Below, one piece after another: positions 8,040-16,606 of a stretch of 64,000 bases of DNA. The position numbers and the translations under genes were made by a program. The DNA is from a virus. The DNA is taken from the IMG/VR virus record IMGVR_UViG_3300032241_000811, positions 45,581 through 109,580 of that record. One strand, 5' to 3'. The notes beneath the pieces were generated by a model. It had not been told where the DNA came from, searched no databases, and saw only the letters and a list, made by a program, of their open reading frames with translations. Each line of letters opens with the position of its first letter. The stretch's first letter is position 1.

Positions 8040-8970
8040 TTGTATCTCTGTTGTTCAAATACCAGTCTATTGTCATTCTCAGACCTTGACGCAGATCAAC
8101 TTTTGGTTTCCATCCAAGAGCATCCATCTTTGATGTGTCTAATGCTCTGCGTGGTGTGCCATTTGGTTTTGATGTATCCCAAACAATCTGACCTTGATAG
8201 CCAAAGATGTCTGCTACAGTTTCGGCAAGTTCCTTGATCGTCACTTCATGGTTTGGTCCAATGTTGATAGGACCAGGGTCATCATAGTTGTTCATCAAGA
8301 AGATGCAAGCATCAGCAAGGTCATCACTATATAGAAACTCTCTGGTTGGTGTGCCATCTCCAAAACAGGTTATTGTCTGATAGTTATTTTCCTTTGCAGC
8401 AATGAAGCGATTGATGAATGAAGGAATCACATGGCACTTCTCTGGATCAAAGTTATCGTGAATGCCATATAGATTATTTGGCATGACTGAGACTGTCTTG
8501 AAGCCATACTGCTCTGTATATTTCTGGCACATTGTCAGACCAATGATCTTTGACAGCGCATAGCCTATGTTAGTAGGTTCCATTGGACCTGTGAGCAGGT
8601 CTGTTTCCTTGATTGGAACAGGAGCAAACTTGGGGTAGATGCAAGCTGAACCCAAGAATAATAGCTTCTTGGCTCCTGATACATATGCTGAATCAATCAC
8701 ATTTGTCTGTATAAGCAGATTGTCTCTGATGTATTCTGCTGGGTGCTTTTGATTATGCCCAATGCCACCAACCTTTGCTGCTGCTAGAAACACATAGTCA
8801 GGCTTCTCTGCTCTGAAAAGTTCAAATGTTTCTTGCTGATTGCGAAAGTCGCATCTTTGACGCCCAACACCTACGATGTTTGTATAGCCTTGCTGTCTCA
8901 GTTGTCGGTCAATAGCAGAACCAACAAGACCATTAGCCCCTGCTATCAAAATCTTCTCATTACTGTCCAT
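8023..8970 (-). CDS. fcl: GDP-L-fucose synthase family epimerase/reductase (Fcl, or ColC-like)
   Basis: The extended short-chain dehydrogenase has 315 residues. The NADP-binding GANGLVG (11-17), catalytic S108, Y137 and K141 (YALSK), and the epimerisation residues C110 (GSACIYPK) and H180 (CHVIP) are all present. Fcl converts GDP-4-keto-6-deoxymannose to GDP-L-fucose. The homologous ColC acts on the 3-deoxy product to give GDP-colitose, and sequence reading alone cannot separate the two. It overlaps gmd by 11 bases and the ColD-like gene by 17 bases, so the three are one operon. Confidence 0.88.
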   Translation of the reverse strand: MDSNEKILIAGANGLVGSAIDRQLRQQGYTNIVGVGRQRCDFRNQQETFELFRAEKPDYVFLAAAKVGGIGHNQKHPAEYIRDNLLIQTNVIDSAYVSGAKKLLFLGSACIYPKFAPVPIKETDLLTGPMEPTNIGYALSKIIGLTMCQKYTEQYGFKTVSVMPNNLYGIHDNFDPEKCHVIPSFINRFIAAKENNYQTITCFGDGTPTREFLYSDDLADACIFLMNNYDDPGPINIGPNHEVTIKELAETVADIFGYQGQIVWDTSKPNGTPRRALDTSKMDALGWKPKVDLRQGLRMTIDWYLNNRDTNEIRV

Positions 8971-9976
8971 AGAGACACATCTCCTTTACAAGGTCTTTGA
9001 ATGAATACTGTGGCTTCCAACCAAGTGCTTTACGCGCCTTTGTGGAATCACCCAATAGCGTTTCAACTTCTGATGGTCTGAAGTATCTTTCATTGATGCG
9101 AATACGAACTTCACCAGTCTGATCAACACCAACTTCATTCAATCCTTCACCCTGCCATGTGATATTCATGCCAAAATATGGTGCAGCTTCATTGACGAAA
9201 TCCCTGACTGAATACTGCTCACCAGTAGCTATGACATAATCATCTGGCTCTGGTTGTTGCAGCATCAGCCACATTGCTTCAACAAAGTCTTTTGCATGAC
9301 CCCAATCTCGCTTTGCATTGAGATTACCAAGTTCCAAGACTTTTTGATAACCAGAACTGATGCGAGACAGCCCCTTGACAATCTTGCGTGTCACGAATGT
9401 TTCACCGCGTCTTGGTGATTCGTGATTGAATAGAATGCCTGATGAGCAGTGCATACCATATGCTTCACGATAGTTCTTTACAATCCAGAAGCCATAAATC
9501 TTAGCCACACCATATGGCGATCTCGGATAGAACGGTGTCTTTTCTGTCTGTGGCGTTTCTTGCACCAGCCCATAGAGTTCAGATGTTGAAGCCTGATAGA
9601 TACGAACCTGCTTCTCCAGGCCCAATAGCCTCACAGCTTCCAAAACACGCAGCGTTCCCAAAGCATCTACTTGACCAGTATACTCTGGAATCTCAAATGA
9701 TACTTTGACATGGGACTGTGCGCCCAGATTGTAAATCTCTGTGGGTTGTATATCCTTGATGATACGAATCAGGCTTGAACCATCAGTCAAGTCACCATAA
9801 TGCAGTTTCAGCTTATGATAGATATGGTCGATGCGATCTGTATTGATCAGAGAAGCACGGCGCACAATGCCATGCACTTCATATCCCTTTTCAAGCAACA
9901 ACTCAGCCAAGAATGAACCGTCTTGCCCGGTGATGCCTGTTATCAGTGCTACATTTCTGGGTCTTATCGCTGTCAT
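8960..9976 (-). CDS. gmd: GDP-mannose 4,6-dehydratase
   Basis: The 338-residue short-chain dehydrogenase family enzyme makes GDP-4-keto-6-deoxymannose from GDP-mannose. It shows the GITGQDG nucleotide-binding loop (14-20), the STSELYG segment with T131/E133, the Y155xxxK159 pair in YGVAK, and the [10 protein letters not shown] stretch typical of Gmd. The length is slightly below the bacterial norm (about 350-370). It overlaps the upstream fucosyltransferase-like gene by ATGA and the downstream fcl gene. GDP-mannose itself must come from the host; no ManB or ManC is in the window. Confidence 0.95.
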   Translation of the reverse strand: MTAIRPRNVALITGITGQDGSFLAELLLEKGYEVHGIVRRASLINTDRIDHIYHKLKLHYGDLTDGSSLIRIIKDIQPTEIYNLGAQSHVKVSFEIPEYTGQVDALGTLRVLEAVRLLGLEKQVRIYQASTSELYGLVQETPQTEKTPFYPRSPYGVAKIYGFWIVKNYREAYGMHCSSGILFNHESPRRGETFVTRKIVKGLSRISSGYQKVLELGNLNAKRDWGHAKDFVEAMWLMLQQPEPDDYVIATGEQYSVRDFVNEAAPYFGMNITWQGEGLNEVGVDQTGEVRIRINERYFRPSEVETLLGDSTKARKALGWKPQYSFKDLVKEMCLYGQ

Positions 9977-10863
9977 TGTATCATTATCCTTGTATAAACA
10001 TTTGTGTCAAACCATCTTGTGAATCGGTCCAAGTTGGTAAATCTATTTCCTATTGAACTATGAAATAAAGGCTGTTGGTATATTTGGTTGTATACACTAT
10101 CATTACTGTCTACCAACTCTATTGCTTTAATAAAATCTTCATCACTGGCAAAGTTATGCCTATTGAGAAATGCCAATGGATTGAAATCAACTTCAATTGT
10201 TGGGCTGCCCCAATAGATCGGAATAGTTCCTCCCATATACGCTTCATATAGCTTTTCAGTAGCATAGCCAGGATAGCTGCTGTTTTCATAACAGATGTTG
10301 AACTTATAATCTTTTAGCCATTCCATTTTTGCCTTGGGCGCATTGTCACCATATTCCAATACATGCCCTATATTATTGAACAACGGACCGCCGCTGTCAA
10401 CCTTTTTATATTCGGAAAGCTTATGAAACATATTGTTGCGCATTTGGCAACTAGGATTGCGCACCAAAAAAGAGCAGAACTTAGTCTTTGAGTTTACATC
10501 TTCTGGGCTTCTAATATGACTTTGAGACATATTAGGCCATCCTTTCACCTTGTTATGCCAATCATAGATCACATACAAAGGTAGTCTGTAGTGTGTTTCA
10601 TCCTCAATGTGATCAAAAGAAATAAAGCAATGTGCATCATAGTTCCAGGGTCTTTGGTTCTCACCAGTGTAGAATACCTTGACGACTTTGTTCTTGTCTA
10701 TGTTGAGATTGTTATGCCCAAAGTTACTATCACCAAAGATAACAACCTGAGGATTGTTTTGATCAACAGTAACAGCAAACTTGCTACTCAACACATTTAA
10801 GAAGAACGTGGCGATCTGATTATTGGTATCAGTAAAGCCAAGGCGCAACGGCTTCTTCATCAT
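9973..10863 (-). CDS. GT10 family (alpha-1,3-fucosyltransferase-like) glycosyltransferase
   Basis: The C-terminal half contains [20 protein letters not shown] followed by [14 protein letters not shown], the donor-binding signature of GT10 fucosyltransferases, which use GDP-fucose. The product is about 296 residues when begun at the first of two tandem ATGs (10863 or 10860), which overlap the FkbM stop as ATGATGA; the TTG at 10878 is unlikely. Placed directly before gmd, fcl and the ColD-like gene, it is the natural user of their GDP-deoxyhexose product. Whether it transfers fucose or another GDP sugar is unknown. Confidence 0.85.
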   Translation of the reverse strand: MMKKPLRLGFTDTNNQIATFFLNVLSSKFAVTVDQNNPQVVIFGDSNFGHNNLNIDKNKVVKVFYTGENQRPWNYDAHCFISFDHIEDETHYRLPLYVIYDWHNKVKGWPNMSQSHIRSPEDVNSKTKFCSFLVRNPSCQMRNNMFHKLSEYKKVDSGGPLFNNIGHVLEYGDNAPKAKMEWLKDYKFNICYENSSYPGYATEKLYEAYMGGTIPIYWGSPTIEVDFNPLAFLNRHNFASDEDFIKAIELVDSNDSVYNQIYQQPLFHSSIGNRFTNLDRFTRWFDTNVYTRIMIQ

Positions 10864-11483
10864 CTGGAAAATATCCAATCTTCTTGAACAATTTCTTTTG
10901 TTGATGGGTCATGGTGCTTATAGATCGTATTGACAAGCACATTTGGCTTAAAACCCATGTCTTGCAGAAACTTTGATACTTCATCCTTGAGTGGCGAGCC
11001 TTTGTTGTATTCAACCAAAGACAGTTCAATCATGATGTGCTTTGCTTTTTCAAATGTCTTGGGTCCGCCCTTGATGATGTCAAGTTCAGACCCCTGTGTA
11101 TCCATCTTGATCAACTCAAACTCTTTCTGCTTTTCAAACTTCTTGAGTATGACTTCATCCAAAAGCTTTGTCTGTGTCTTTGAATAATCGTTTTCATTGA
11201 AATACGGAGTATTCTCAAGATAATATGAAACACCAGTTGAAATGAAGTCCTTTGTATTGAAGAACAGCTTGACCTCTTTATGTTCGTCGGAGAGACAAGC
11301 AATCTCATATGGAATGCCAACCCTGCTGAGATGATTGTCACACCAAGGGTTTGCTTCAATCATGAAGATGTCTATGTTGGGAAAGACATACTTTACAGTA
11401 TGGGAGAACCGACCCACATTTGCGCCTATGTCAAGCACACTCAGAATGTTATTGTGGTCGATGAAGTCAATGATTTTCTGCAT
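10860..11483 (-). CDS. FkbM family methyltransferase
   Basis: The 207-residue class I SAM-dependent methyltransferase has motif I LDIGANVGRFS (residues 17-27), an acidic end of strand 2 (FMIEANPW) and the FkbM-type IKMDTQGSELDIIKGG in the middle. FkbM enzymes O-methylate sugars or polyketides; in phage and O-antigen clusters they usually act on glycans. GGAG is seven bases before the ATG. It follows a glycosyltransferase by 20 bases and overlaps the GT10 gene. Confidence 0.88.
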   Translation of the reverse strand: MQKIIDFIDHNNILSVLDIGANVGRFSHTVKYVFPNIDIFMIEANPWCDNHLSRVGIPYEIACLSDEHKEVKLFFNTKDFISTGVSYYLENTPYFNENDYSKTQTKLLDEVILKKFEKQKEFELIKMDTQGSELDIIKGGPKTFEKAKHIMIELSLVEYNKGSPLKDEVSKFLQDMGFKPNVLVNTIYKHHDPSTKEIVQEDWIFSR

Positions 11484-11503
11484 AATAAAACTCCGTTACT
11501 GTA

Positions 11504-12439
11504 TTATATAGTGGCGCTGCCGTATAGTGCTTCAACCTTATCCTTGAGTGCAGGCACACGATCATATTGATGCACTATGCAGAATGGTTCATTGTGATCA
11601 TTATAGACTATTCCCTCTTCATCAAAGTGTGGCTGAATGTCTTTATATGCTGCAAGATACTCATCGACCGCTGATGGTTTATGTTGAGCAAGCAAGCCAA
11701 TGTCACCCTTACCTGCATTGATTGCTTGCAGGGTTGCACCAAGTTGTGCAGCCCAGGCATCCACATTTGACAATCTACGCACACCGCTCAGATATGGTTG
11801 TTGATTGATGAGGAAGTTGAACACCGCTTGGTCAACAACAGGAATAGGTCTGTTGATAGACATCTGGAAAATCTGCAACAGAAGGTCTTTGATATATCTG
11901 TATTCACCTGCAAGAACACCAACATTACAAATCATAGCATCTTTCAGATGATTATGAAAGTATGGTCCAAATGCTTCATAGAGGTTTCTATTGTTCCATG
12001 GTTCGTCTTTATAGAGCAAGCCTTCTGCTGAAACAATATACTCATGCCCCATTGAATTATTGATGCGCAGATACTCAGAAGGGTTCAACTGAAACACCAC
12101 ATCGCGGGTGTCTGTTGCTATCACATATGCAAACTGCCCACGGGTAGGCAACTTCTCCAAAAAGTTCCACATATAGAAGAAACGCTCAACATGTGGTGCG
12201 CCATTGCTTTGTGCCTTGAAGCTGCCGTCTTGCTGCTGTGTGCCATAGAGCGAGAGTGTTACACCTTCTGCTACCAGCTTGTCTATTGTCTCTTTTGATA
12301 TGTTGGTTGCTACAAGAGCGATCATACCCTTGAAGCCAGATTTCTTGATTGAGTTGACCCAACACTTCAAATGGTCCCATGTATAGTTGGATGCACCACC
12401 GATGATGATGTCGGGAAAGTTGTTTTCATTGTCTGTCAT
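11504..12439 (-). CDS. GT-A-like glycosyltransferase with DxRD motif
   Basis: Start chosen at the ATG of a TAATG junction with the preceding GT2 gene (MTDNENN), not the longer frame from 12454. The 311-residue protein has DIIIGGASNYTWDHLKCW near the N-terminus, IATDTRDVVFQ in the middle (a DxD-type metal and nucleotide-sugar site) and a late VHQYDR. This layout is seen in uncharacterised nucleotide-diphospho-sugar transferases. Substrate and acceptor are unknown, but the neighbours are sugar enzymes. Confidence 0.7.
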   Translation of the reverse strand: MTDNENNFPDIIIGGASNYTWDHLKCWVNSIKKSGFKGMIALVATNISKETIDKLVAEGVTLSLYGTQQQDGSFKAQSNGAPHVERFFYMWNFLEKLPTRGQFAYVIATDTRDVVFQLNPSEYLRINNSMGHEYIVSAEGLLYKDEPWNNRNLYEAFGPYFHNHLKDAMICNVGVLAGEYRYIKDLLLQIFQMSINRPIPVVDQAVFNFLINQQPYLSGVRRLSNVDAWAAQLGATLQAINAGKGDIGLLAQHKPSAVDEYLAAYKDIQPHFDEEGIVYNDHNEPFCIVHQYDRVPALKDKVEALYGSATI

Positions 12440-13209
12440 TATGTGTTCTTCCATGGTAAGTTGCCTTTATAGTTTTCAAGTTGTATTTTGTTTCCGTTGT
12501 CAAAGAACTCTTTATTGACAGACTTGGGATTGCCATCTAGTCTATAGCAAAGAGTATGCTTGCATGTGGTGTTCCACTTTGATCTGTCTTTTATTGCATA
12601 GAAATACCTGCGATCTTCACCCCAAGGTCCACTATGCCAAAGATGACAGGTTTGCTTGATAAAGTTTCGTGTAAATGCAAAAGAAGATGTATCAACCAAA
12701 TATTGAGGATTATCATGAGTGAAATAGATGGGCCACTTACCCAGGCTCTCACAGTTATCTTCTGCTACAAATTTCTTATCAAGAGAGTATGCAGACCTAA
12801 AAGAGTGTGCCCAATCCAATCCTTCACTCTCAATCAAGTCAATCAGTGTCTCCACATGGTTATCTTGATACCAGTTATCTTCATCAAGAAAGAACACATA
12901 GTCTGAGTTGACAAGATGAGGATAAGCAGCGTATATTCTCTGCCCATTGAAACCATTTGCACCAGTGTTCCATGGAGTAACCGTTGTAATGACCTTTCTA
13001 TAATCTTCTGGTTTACGGTCTTTACGGCTATCAATAGCTTCTATGACATTATCAATGACTGAATCAAAGTGTTCAGGACCATCAGATACAACAAGGTGCT
13101 TGACACCTTCATAAGTTTGATTGAGGATGGATTGAACAGCATCTTGCAGCTTTGCAGAGCCAACTGTTGGGGTGATGACTGTGACTGATTTGAGTATCTT
13201 GAGTTTCAT
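12439..13209 (-). CDS. Glycosyltransferase family 2
   Basis: The 256-residue GT-A enzyme has VTVITPTVGSAKLQDAVQSI at the N-terminus, LVVSDGP, and the metal-binding YVFFLDEDNWY. These are the classical GT2 elements: beta1-loop, D-G site and DxD-like DED. It is the first gene of the sugar operon, preceded by a promoter close to consensus at 13242-13270. The acceptor is unknown. Confidence 0.85.
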   Translation of the reverse strand: MKLKILKSVTVITPTVGSAKLQDAVQSILNQTYEGVKHLVVSDGPEHFDSVIDNVIEAIDSRKDRKPEDYRKVITTVTPWNTGANGFNGQRIYAAYPHLVNSDYVFFLDEDNWYQDNHVETLIDLIESEGLDWAHSFRSAYSLDKKFVAEDNCESLGKWPIYFTHDNPQYLVDTSSFAFTRNFIKQTCHLWHSGPWGEDRRYFYAIKDRSKWNTTCKHTLCYRLDGNPKSVNKEFFDNGNKIQLENYKGNLPWKNT

Positions 13210-13241
13210 ATTATATCATTCCATAATGGCAGGACATAGGT

Positions 13242-13270
13242 ATTATATGCCCTGATTCAAGTGTTGTCAA
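13242..13270 (-). promoter_or_regulatory. Consensus sigma70 promoter of the sugar operon
   Basis: TTGACA (13265-13270) and TATAAT (13242-13247) with a 17-base spacer on the minus strand, 33 bases upstream of the GT2 start. It lies directly after a terminator, as expected for an independent early unit. Confidence 0.85.
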
Positions 13271-13272
13271 GT

Positions 13273-13310
13273 AAAAAAATAGGAGAGGTCGTTTCTGACC
13301 CCTCCTATTT
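13273..13310 (-). terminator. Rho-independent terminator after the 48-residue gene
   Basis: On the minus strand a 14-bp stem (AAATAGGAGGGGTC with GACCTCTCCTATTT, one G-U pair) and a 6-base loop run into a T tract. It ends the hsp20 transcript just before the sugar-operon promoter. Confidence 0.88.
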
Positions 13311-13328
13311 AGTAGAGTAATTTATCGG

Positions 13329-13475
13329 TTAGTATGAACTTCGTTTCTCATAAGACATACGATCCCATTCCCTTTGTAGCATTTCAAGGTGAACTATATC
13401 GACGGCTTGTGATAGAAAGTTGTTCATTCTTTCCTGTTCAGTCGGAAAAAACTTTTTGATATACTTTTTTATCAT
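13329..13475 (-). CDS. DUF3563-like 48-residue protein
   Basis: The ATG at 13475 overlaps the hsp20 stop as TAATG. The product begins MIKKYIKKFFPTEQERMNN and contains FLSQAVDIVHLEMLQREWDR. A basic aromatic start followed by (Y/F)LxxAVDxxxLExxxRExDR resembles the small DUF3563 proteins of proteobacteria, as I remember them. The function of that family is unknown. It is co-transcribed with the small heat-shock gene and followed by a strong terminator. Confidence 0.65.
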   Translation of the reverse strand: MIKKYIKKFFPTEQERMNNFLSQAVDIVHLEMLQREWDRMSYEKRSSY

Positions 13476-13939
13476 TAGTTTGCCTCATCTTCTTCGGTAA
13501 GAAGTTCTTTCTTGGTAGCGACTGTGTTTACAGGCACCTTCTTTGGCTTCTTCTCTTCCGGAATGAAGCGTTCAAGCCAAATCTTGAGCATACCATTGAT
13601 AAGGTCTGCATTCTTGACTTCAACAGAATCAGCAAGAGTGAACTTGCGAGTGAAGGCACGGTCTGCAATACCCTTGAAGATATAGTCGCTGTTATCCTTT
13701 GCTGTGATGATTCCTGTGATTGTCAAGATACCATCCTGAATTTCAACATCGATGTCTTGCTGGCCAAAGCCAGCGACAGCAATCTCAACGACATAGTGAT
13801 TGTCATTGACCTTGCGGATATTGTATGGGGGATAAGTTGGAATCTTTGGAAGGGTTTCAGTCAGTTCGTTCAGCTTCTTGAACATATCGTCAAAGCCGAC
13901 AGTGGACTTATAAAAGTTGAATGGATCAAATGTATTCAT
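13475..13939 (-). CDS. Small heat-shock protein (Hsp20/IbpA type)
   Basis: Start at MNTFDPFNFYKS (13939), which has AAGGAG eight bases upstream; the longer frame to 13981 lacks such a site. The 154 residues give an N-terminal arm, an alpha-crystallin domain (YPPYNIRKVNDNHYVVEIAV to NADLINGMLKIWL, about residues 42-125) with the conserved AGF and GxLxI elements, and a C-terminal tail rich in K and E. Hsp20 chaperones hold unfolded proteins and are common in marine T4-like phages, where they may assist virion assembly. It has its own promoter and a structured leader. Confidence 0.92.
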   Translation of the reverse strand: MNTFDPFNFYKSTVGFDDMFKKLNELTETLPKIPTYPPYNIRKVNDNHYVVEIAVAGFGQQDIDVEIQDGILTITGIITAKDNSDYIFKGIADRAFTRKFTLADSVEVKNADLINGMLKIWLERFIPEEKKPKKVPVNTVATKKELLTEEDEAN

Positions 13940-14033
13940 GTATATTCTCCTTGTTAAGCGAGTTATGATTTCCTCTCCCATGATGGCAAGAGGTTTGTGC
14001 GCGAGATACGCAATACCTTATTCCCGCGCACAA
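13940..14033 (-). promoter_or_regulatory. Structured 5' leader of hsp20 (possible RNA thermometer)
   Basis: The predicted transcript starts close to 14032. Its first segment can fold as TTGTGCGCG with CGCGCACAA (14025-14033 with 13995-14003), a perfect 9-bp stem. A second hairpin follows, CCTCTT-G-CCA with TGG-GAGAGG. The ribosome-binding site lies after them and is only weakly paired. Multi-hairpin leaders on hsp20 genes are known as RNA thermometers in bacteria; here this is inference. Confidence 0.4.
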
Positions 14034-14038
14034 TAGTA

Positions 14039-14067
14039 TATATAACACATCTCTACAGAAATGTCAA
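14039..14067 (-). promoter_or_regulatory. Sigma70-type promoter of hsp20
   Basis: TTGACA (14062-14067), 17-base spacer and TATATA (14039-14044) on the minus strand, about 95 bases before the hsp20 ATG. The spacer holds an imperfect inverted repeat (CATTTCT/AGAGATG). Confidence 0.78.
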
Positions 14068-14083
14068 GTGTTTATGAGATTTT

Positions 14084-14440
14084 TTATGATGATGGGCTGC
14101 CGTCTGAAAAGTTTGCTGAGCCGCTAGAGATAATATGCCCATCATAAGCATCACCAACGCGAGCCAGACCCCTTCCTTCTACTGTTACATGAGCAGAAGC
14201 AGTTGATAATGCAGGAGCGTGTGCAGAGCAGAAGCATCCAAATGGATGGGAAAGCATGGCATCGCCTCGTCTGACAACACCTATTCCATTTATTGTGACA
14301 GTGGAAGAGCCTGCATCTGTTGCTTGAACAGAGGGGGCTAGGCAAGAAGGTGGATCAGTTGGTGGACCGCATGGTGGTGCTGGATTTCCATCGGGAGATT
14401 GAACAGAATCAAATCCACTCTTTCTTGCTACAGCAGGCAT
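14084..14440 (-). CDS. PAAR-repeat tail-spike tip protein
   Basis: The 118-residue protein has VTINGIGVVRRGDAMLSHP, then HAPALSTASAHVTVEGRGLA and RVGDAYDGHI: two PAAR-type segments with metal-ligand histidines. PAAR proteins fold into a sharp cone that caps the gp5/VgrG-like spike of contractile tails. It is coupled to dUTPase by TAATG, far from the baseplate genes, so its timing of expression is unusual for a virion protein. The call is firm at family level. Confidence 0.88.
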   Translation of the reverse strand: MPAVARKSGFDSVQSPDGNPAPPCGPPTDPPSCLAPSVQATDAGSSTVTINGIGVVRRGDAMLSHPFGCFCSAHAPALSTASAHVTVEGRGLARVGDAYDGHIISSGSANFSDGSPSS

Positions 14441-15075
14441 TATTTTATCCCAGTTGAACCCAGCCCTCCAACTCTATCGGTTTTCTGCGTGGGTTTTGTT
14501 TTTGTTTCTTCTATCGTATAGACTTCAGACTTGACAAGTTCAGCCTGAGCAATACGATCACCATTATTTATTGTAAAATCGGTTTCTGAAATGTTTGTCA
14601 GCAAAACAAAAATCTCATTCACATAGTCTGAATCAATGACGCCTTCAAGATTGGCCAAGACAATACCATTATTATATGACAGACCAGACCTTGGATGAAA
14701 GCGAACTGAGTATCCTTCTGGTATGTCAAAGAACAATCCAGTCGGCACCAAAATTCTATCACCAGGCATAATGCGTATATTACCATAATGCAATGGGCGA
14801 GAGAAAGGCGCACAATATTGGTTTATGCCCTCATATACATGCTTGCCTTCTGCTTGAAACGATAGATCAAAGCAAGCAGACTGCTTTGTAGCAAATGATG
14901 GCAGCTTGATGTTGTCGTTTATCCTATAGATTTTCAAAGAACGAGGCTTGTAGATAAGTTCCTGTAAAGGTATGTGTTTGACTTCACCAGTATATGTGAT
15001 GTTAGTATTTTTTAGGATTTCAGTTAGTTCTATTGTTTTCTTCTTTGTAGATGTCTTGATAGGTTTCTTTGCCAT
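14440..15075 (-). CDS. dut: dUTP diphosphatase (trimeric dUTPase)
   Basis: Start at MAKKPIKTS (15075), whose ATG overlaps the preceding stop as TAATG; the longer frame is not needed. The five trimeric dUTPase motifs are present in order: SACFDLSF, HPRSGLS, GVIDSDYVNE, NGDRIAQAE and the C-terminal RVGGLGSTG. The 211-residue length is longer than the usual 140-150, because of an N-terminal lysine-rich extension and an insertion before motif 2. It hydrolyses dUTP to dUMP, protecting DNA from uracil and supplying dTMP synthesis. Confidence 0.95.
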   Translation of the reverse strand: MAKKPIKTSTKKKTIELTEILKNTNITYTGEVKHIPLQELIYKPRSLKIYRINDNIKLPSFATKQSACFDLSFQAEGKHVYEGINQYCAPFSRPLHYGNIRIMPGDRILVPTGLFFDIPEGYSVRFHPRSGLSYNNGIVLANLEGVIDSDYVNEIFVLLTNISETDFTINNGDRIAQAELVKSEVYTIEETKTKPTQKTDRVGGLGSTGIK

Positions 15076-16103
15076 TATGAAATTCCCAGCCATTCTTTGT
15101 TGTTGAGGTACCAATCACTCACTTGCTTGATGCGATTGGTAAAGGTGATCTTTGGTTGCCATCCCAGCGACTTCATCAAGTCTCCAGACAGTGCATAGCG
15201 CAAGTCATGCCCAGGACGAGATGAATGAAAGTCAACCATTTCATATTTGAGTTCCTTGCCCTGCGCCTCTGCTACCATTTTTGCAAGAGATAGATTATCA
15301 ATTTCTTCTGCACCTACGATATTAAACTTGGGAATGTATGCTCCACCAAAGTCTGGTGGTGTCTTGGGCTTGTTCTGCACCAAGAACATTACGGCATCAG
15401 CAACATCCTTTGCGTGAATGTAGAAGCGTGAGCCTGCTTTAGTCTTTGTCTTGTCAGCATGAATGGTTACAGGTTCACCCAGATGCACCTTGCGTATGCA
15501 CATTGGAATGAACTTCTCTGGTGTCTGCCGTTCGCCAAACACATTCATCGTGTGTGTAATCATAATAGGCAGCTTGTATGTATTCTCAAAAGCAACACAC
15601 ATTTCTTCACCAGCAGCTTTGGTAGCAGCATATGGATTAGAGGAGTTATATCTTGCTCTCTCATCATATCTGACACCAAGAGGTGCAGGTCCAAAGACTT
15701 CATCTGTGCTGAAATAAAGTAACGAATCTAGGTTATCAAGCTGTCTGGCATAGTTCAAGAGATTGACTGTGCCTACCACATTGTCTTGCACAAACTCCAT
15801 TGGGTTCTGAATTGATCTATCCACATGCGATCCAGCAGCAACATGCAGAATGATGTCGGGCTTGCCAATGAGGTTTGCTGTGTGGGCGTTTATTTCAGCG
15901 CGAAGGTCATGAAACACAACCTTTACTCGCTTTCTTTGTTCAGGAGAATATCCTTCAAGTATCTGACTCAGGCGATTGAGATTGCCTGAAAAGTCAAGAC
16001 GATCAAGTGTAATCACATTATAGTCGGTGGTGGCGATAATGGCATCAACAATATGATGCCCAATAAAGCCTGGTCCGCCTGTCAATAATACATTCTTTGT
16101 CAT
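15075..16103 (-). CDS. NAD-dependent sugar-nucleotide dehydratase (RmlB/dTDP-glucose 4,6-dehydratase-like)
   Basis: The 342-residue extended SDR protein has the GGPGFIG loop (9-15), STDEVFG (the TDE triad of 4,6-dehydratases) and YAATK. The closing part KSLGWQPKITFTNRIKQVSDWY is typical of RmlB-like enzymes. It probably makes a 4-keto-6-deoxy sugar nucleotide. No RmlA, RmlC or RmlD neighbour is visible, so substrate and onward pathway are unclear. It is translationally coupled to dut. Confidence 0.85.
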   Translation of the reverse strand: MTKNVLLTGGPGFIGHHIVDAIIATTDYNVITLDRLDFSGNLNRLSQILEGYSPEQRKRVKVVFHDLRAEINAHTANLIGKPDIILHVAAGSHVDRSIQNPMEFVQDNVVGTVNLLNYARQLDNLDSLLYFSTDEVFGPAPLGVRYDERARYNSSNPYAATKAAGEEMCVAFENTYKLPIMITHTMNVFGERQTPEKFIPMCIRKVHLGEPVTIHADKTKTKAGSRFYIHAKDVADAVMFLVQNKPKTPPDFGGAYIPKFNIVGAEEIDNLSLAKMVAEAQGKELKYEMVDFHSSRPGHDLRYALSGDLMKSLGWQPKITFTNRIKQVSDWYLNNKEWLGIS

Positions 16104-16118
16104 AACAAAAACTTTCTG

Positions 16119-16568
16119 TTAGTAAGTCTTGGGATACTTTGCTTTTACAGCATTGATCTTTGCAACTATATCCTGATACTCAGCAGAGTCAATACCCTTG
16201 CCAATAGCACCCAACTGGTCACCAATAGATGGATATTCAGCACGGCGCAGAGCATAATAGTCAGGCATGTAAGGTTTTACGATCTCTTCCTTTGCAACAT
16301 CACGAGTTCTTGGTTGCCCTGTCATATTATCAATATCGTCTACTGTTTTTGGTGCAGCAGCCCATTGTGCTTCTCTTGCATCAATCTGTGCAGCAACATT
16401 AGCTTCAGCAGTAGCTAGAGATTCCCCTACTGGTGCAAACTGAGGTATATAGATAGCCCAGTTTGGATATGTGTTACCCTTGTAAGTGACATTGAGAAAA
16501 GCAATGTCTCTTGTCTCAGGTGCTGGTGGTGTTTGAACACCGATTAGTTCAAGTGTAATATCAGCCAT
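16119..16568 (-). CDS. Tail-fibre-assembly-like protein
   Basis: The 149-residue protein has an N-terminal beta-like half with NVTYKGNTYPNWAIYIP, an alanine-rich helix (ATAEANVAAQIDAREAQW) and the C-terminal LRRAEYPSIGDQLGAIGKG. The RRAEYPxIGDQLdA motif is typical of fibre or tail-assembly proteins in many tailed phages. AGGAG lies upstream of the ATG. A TATAAATA directly beside the ATG and an AATAAATA at 16598-16605 suggest late expression. The exact role is uncertain. Confidence 0.65.
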   Translation of the reverse strand: MADITLELIGVQTPPAPETRDIAFLNVTYKGNTYPNWAIYIPQFAPVGESLATAEANVAAQIDAREAQWAAAPKTVDDIDNMTGQPRTRDVAKEEIVKPYMPDYYALRRAEYPSIGDQLGAIGKGIDSAEYQDIVAKINAVKAKYPKTY

Positions 16569-16597
16569 TTTATTTATAATCTCCTATTATATTTCTG

Positions 16598-16605
16598 TAT
16601 TTATT
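16598..16605 (-). promoter_or_regulatory. Possible late promoter (AATAAATA)
   Basis: AATAAATA on the minus strand, 30 bases upstream of the tail-fibre-assembly-like gene and inside the end of the preceding gap. It differs from TATAAATA at one position. A perfect TATAAATA at 16571-16578 is too close to the ATG to drive the same gene. Confidence 0.45.
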
Positions 16606-16606
16606 A

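Noticed and set aside
16571-16578. Perfect TATAAATA as promoter of the tail-fibre-assembly-like gene
   Set aside because: It sits two bases from the ATG, so a transcript starting from it would lack the ribosome-binding site; AATAAATA further upstream is more plausible.
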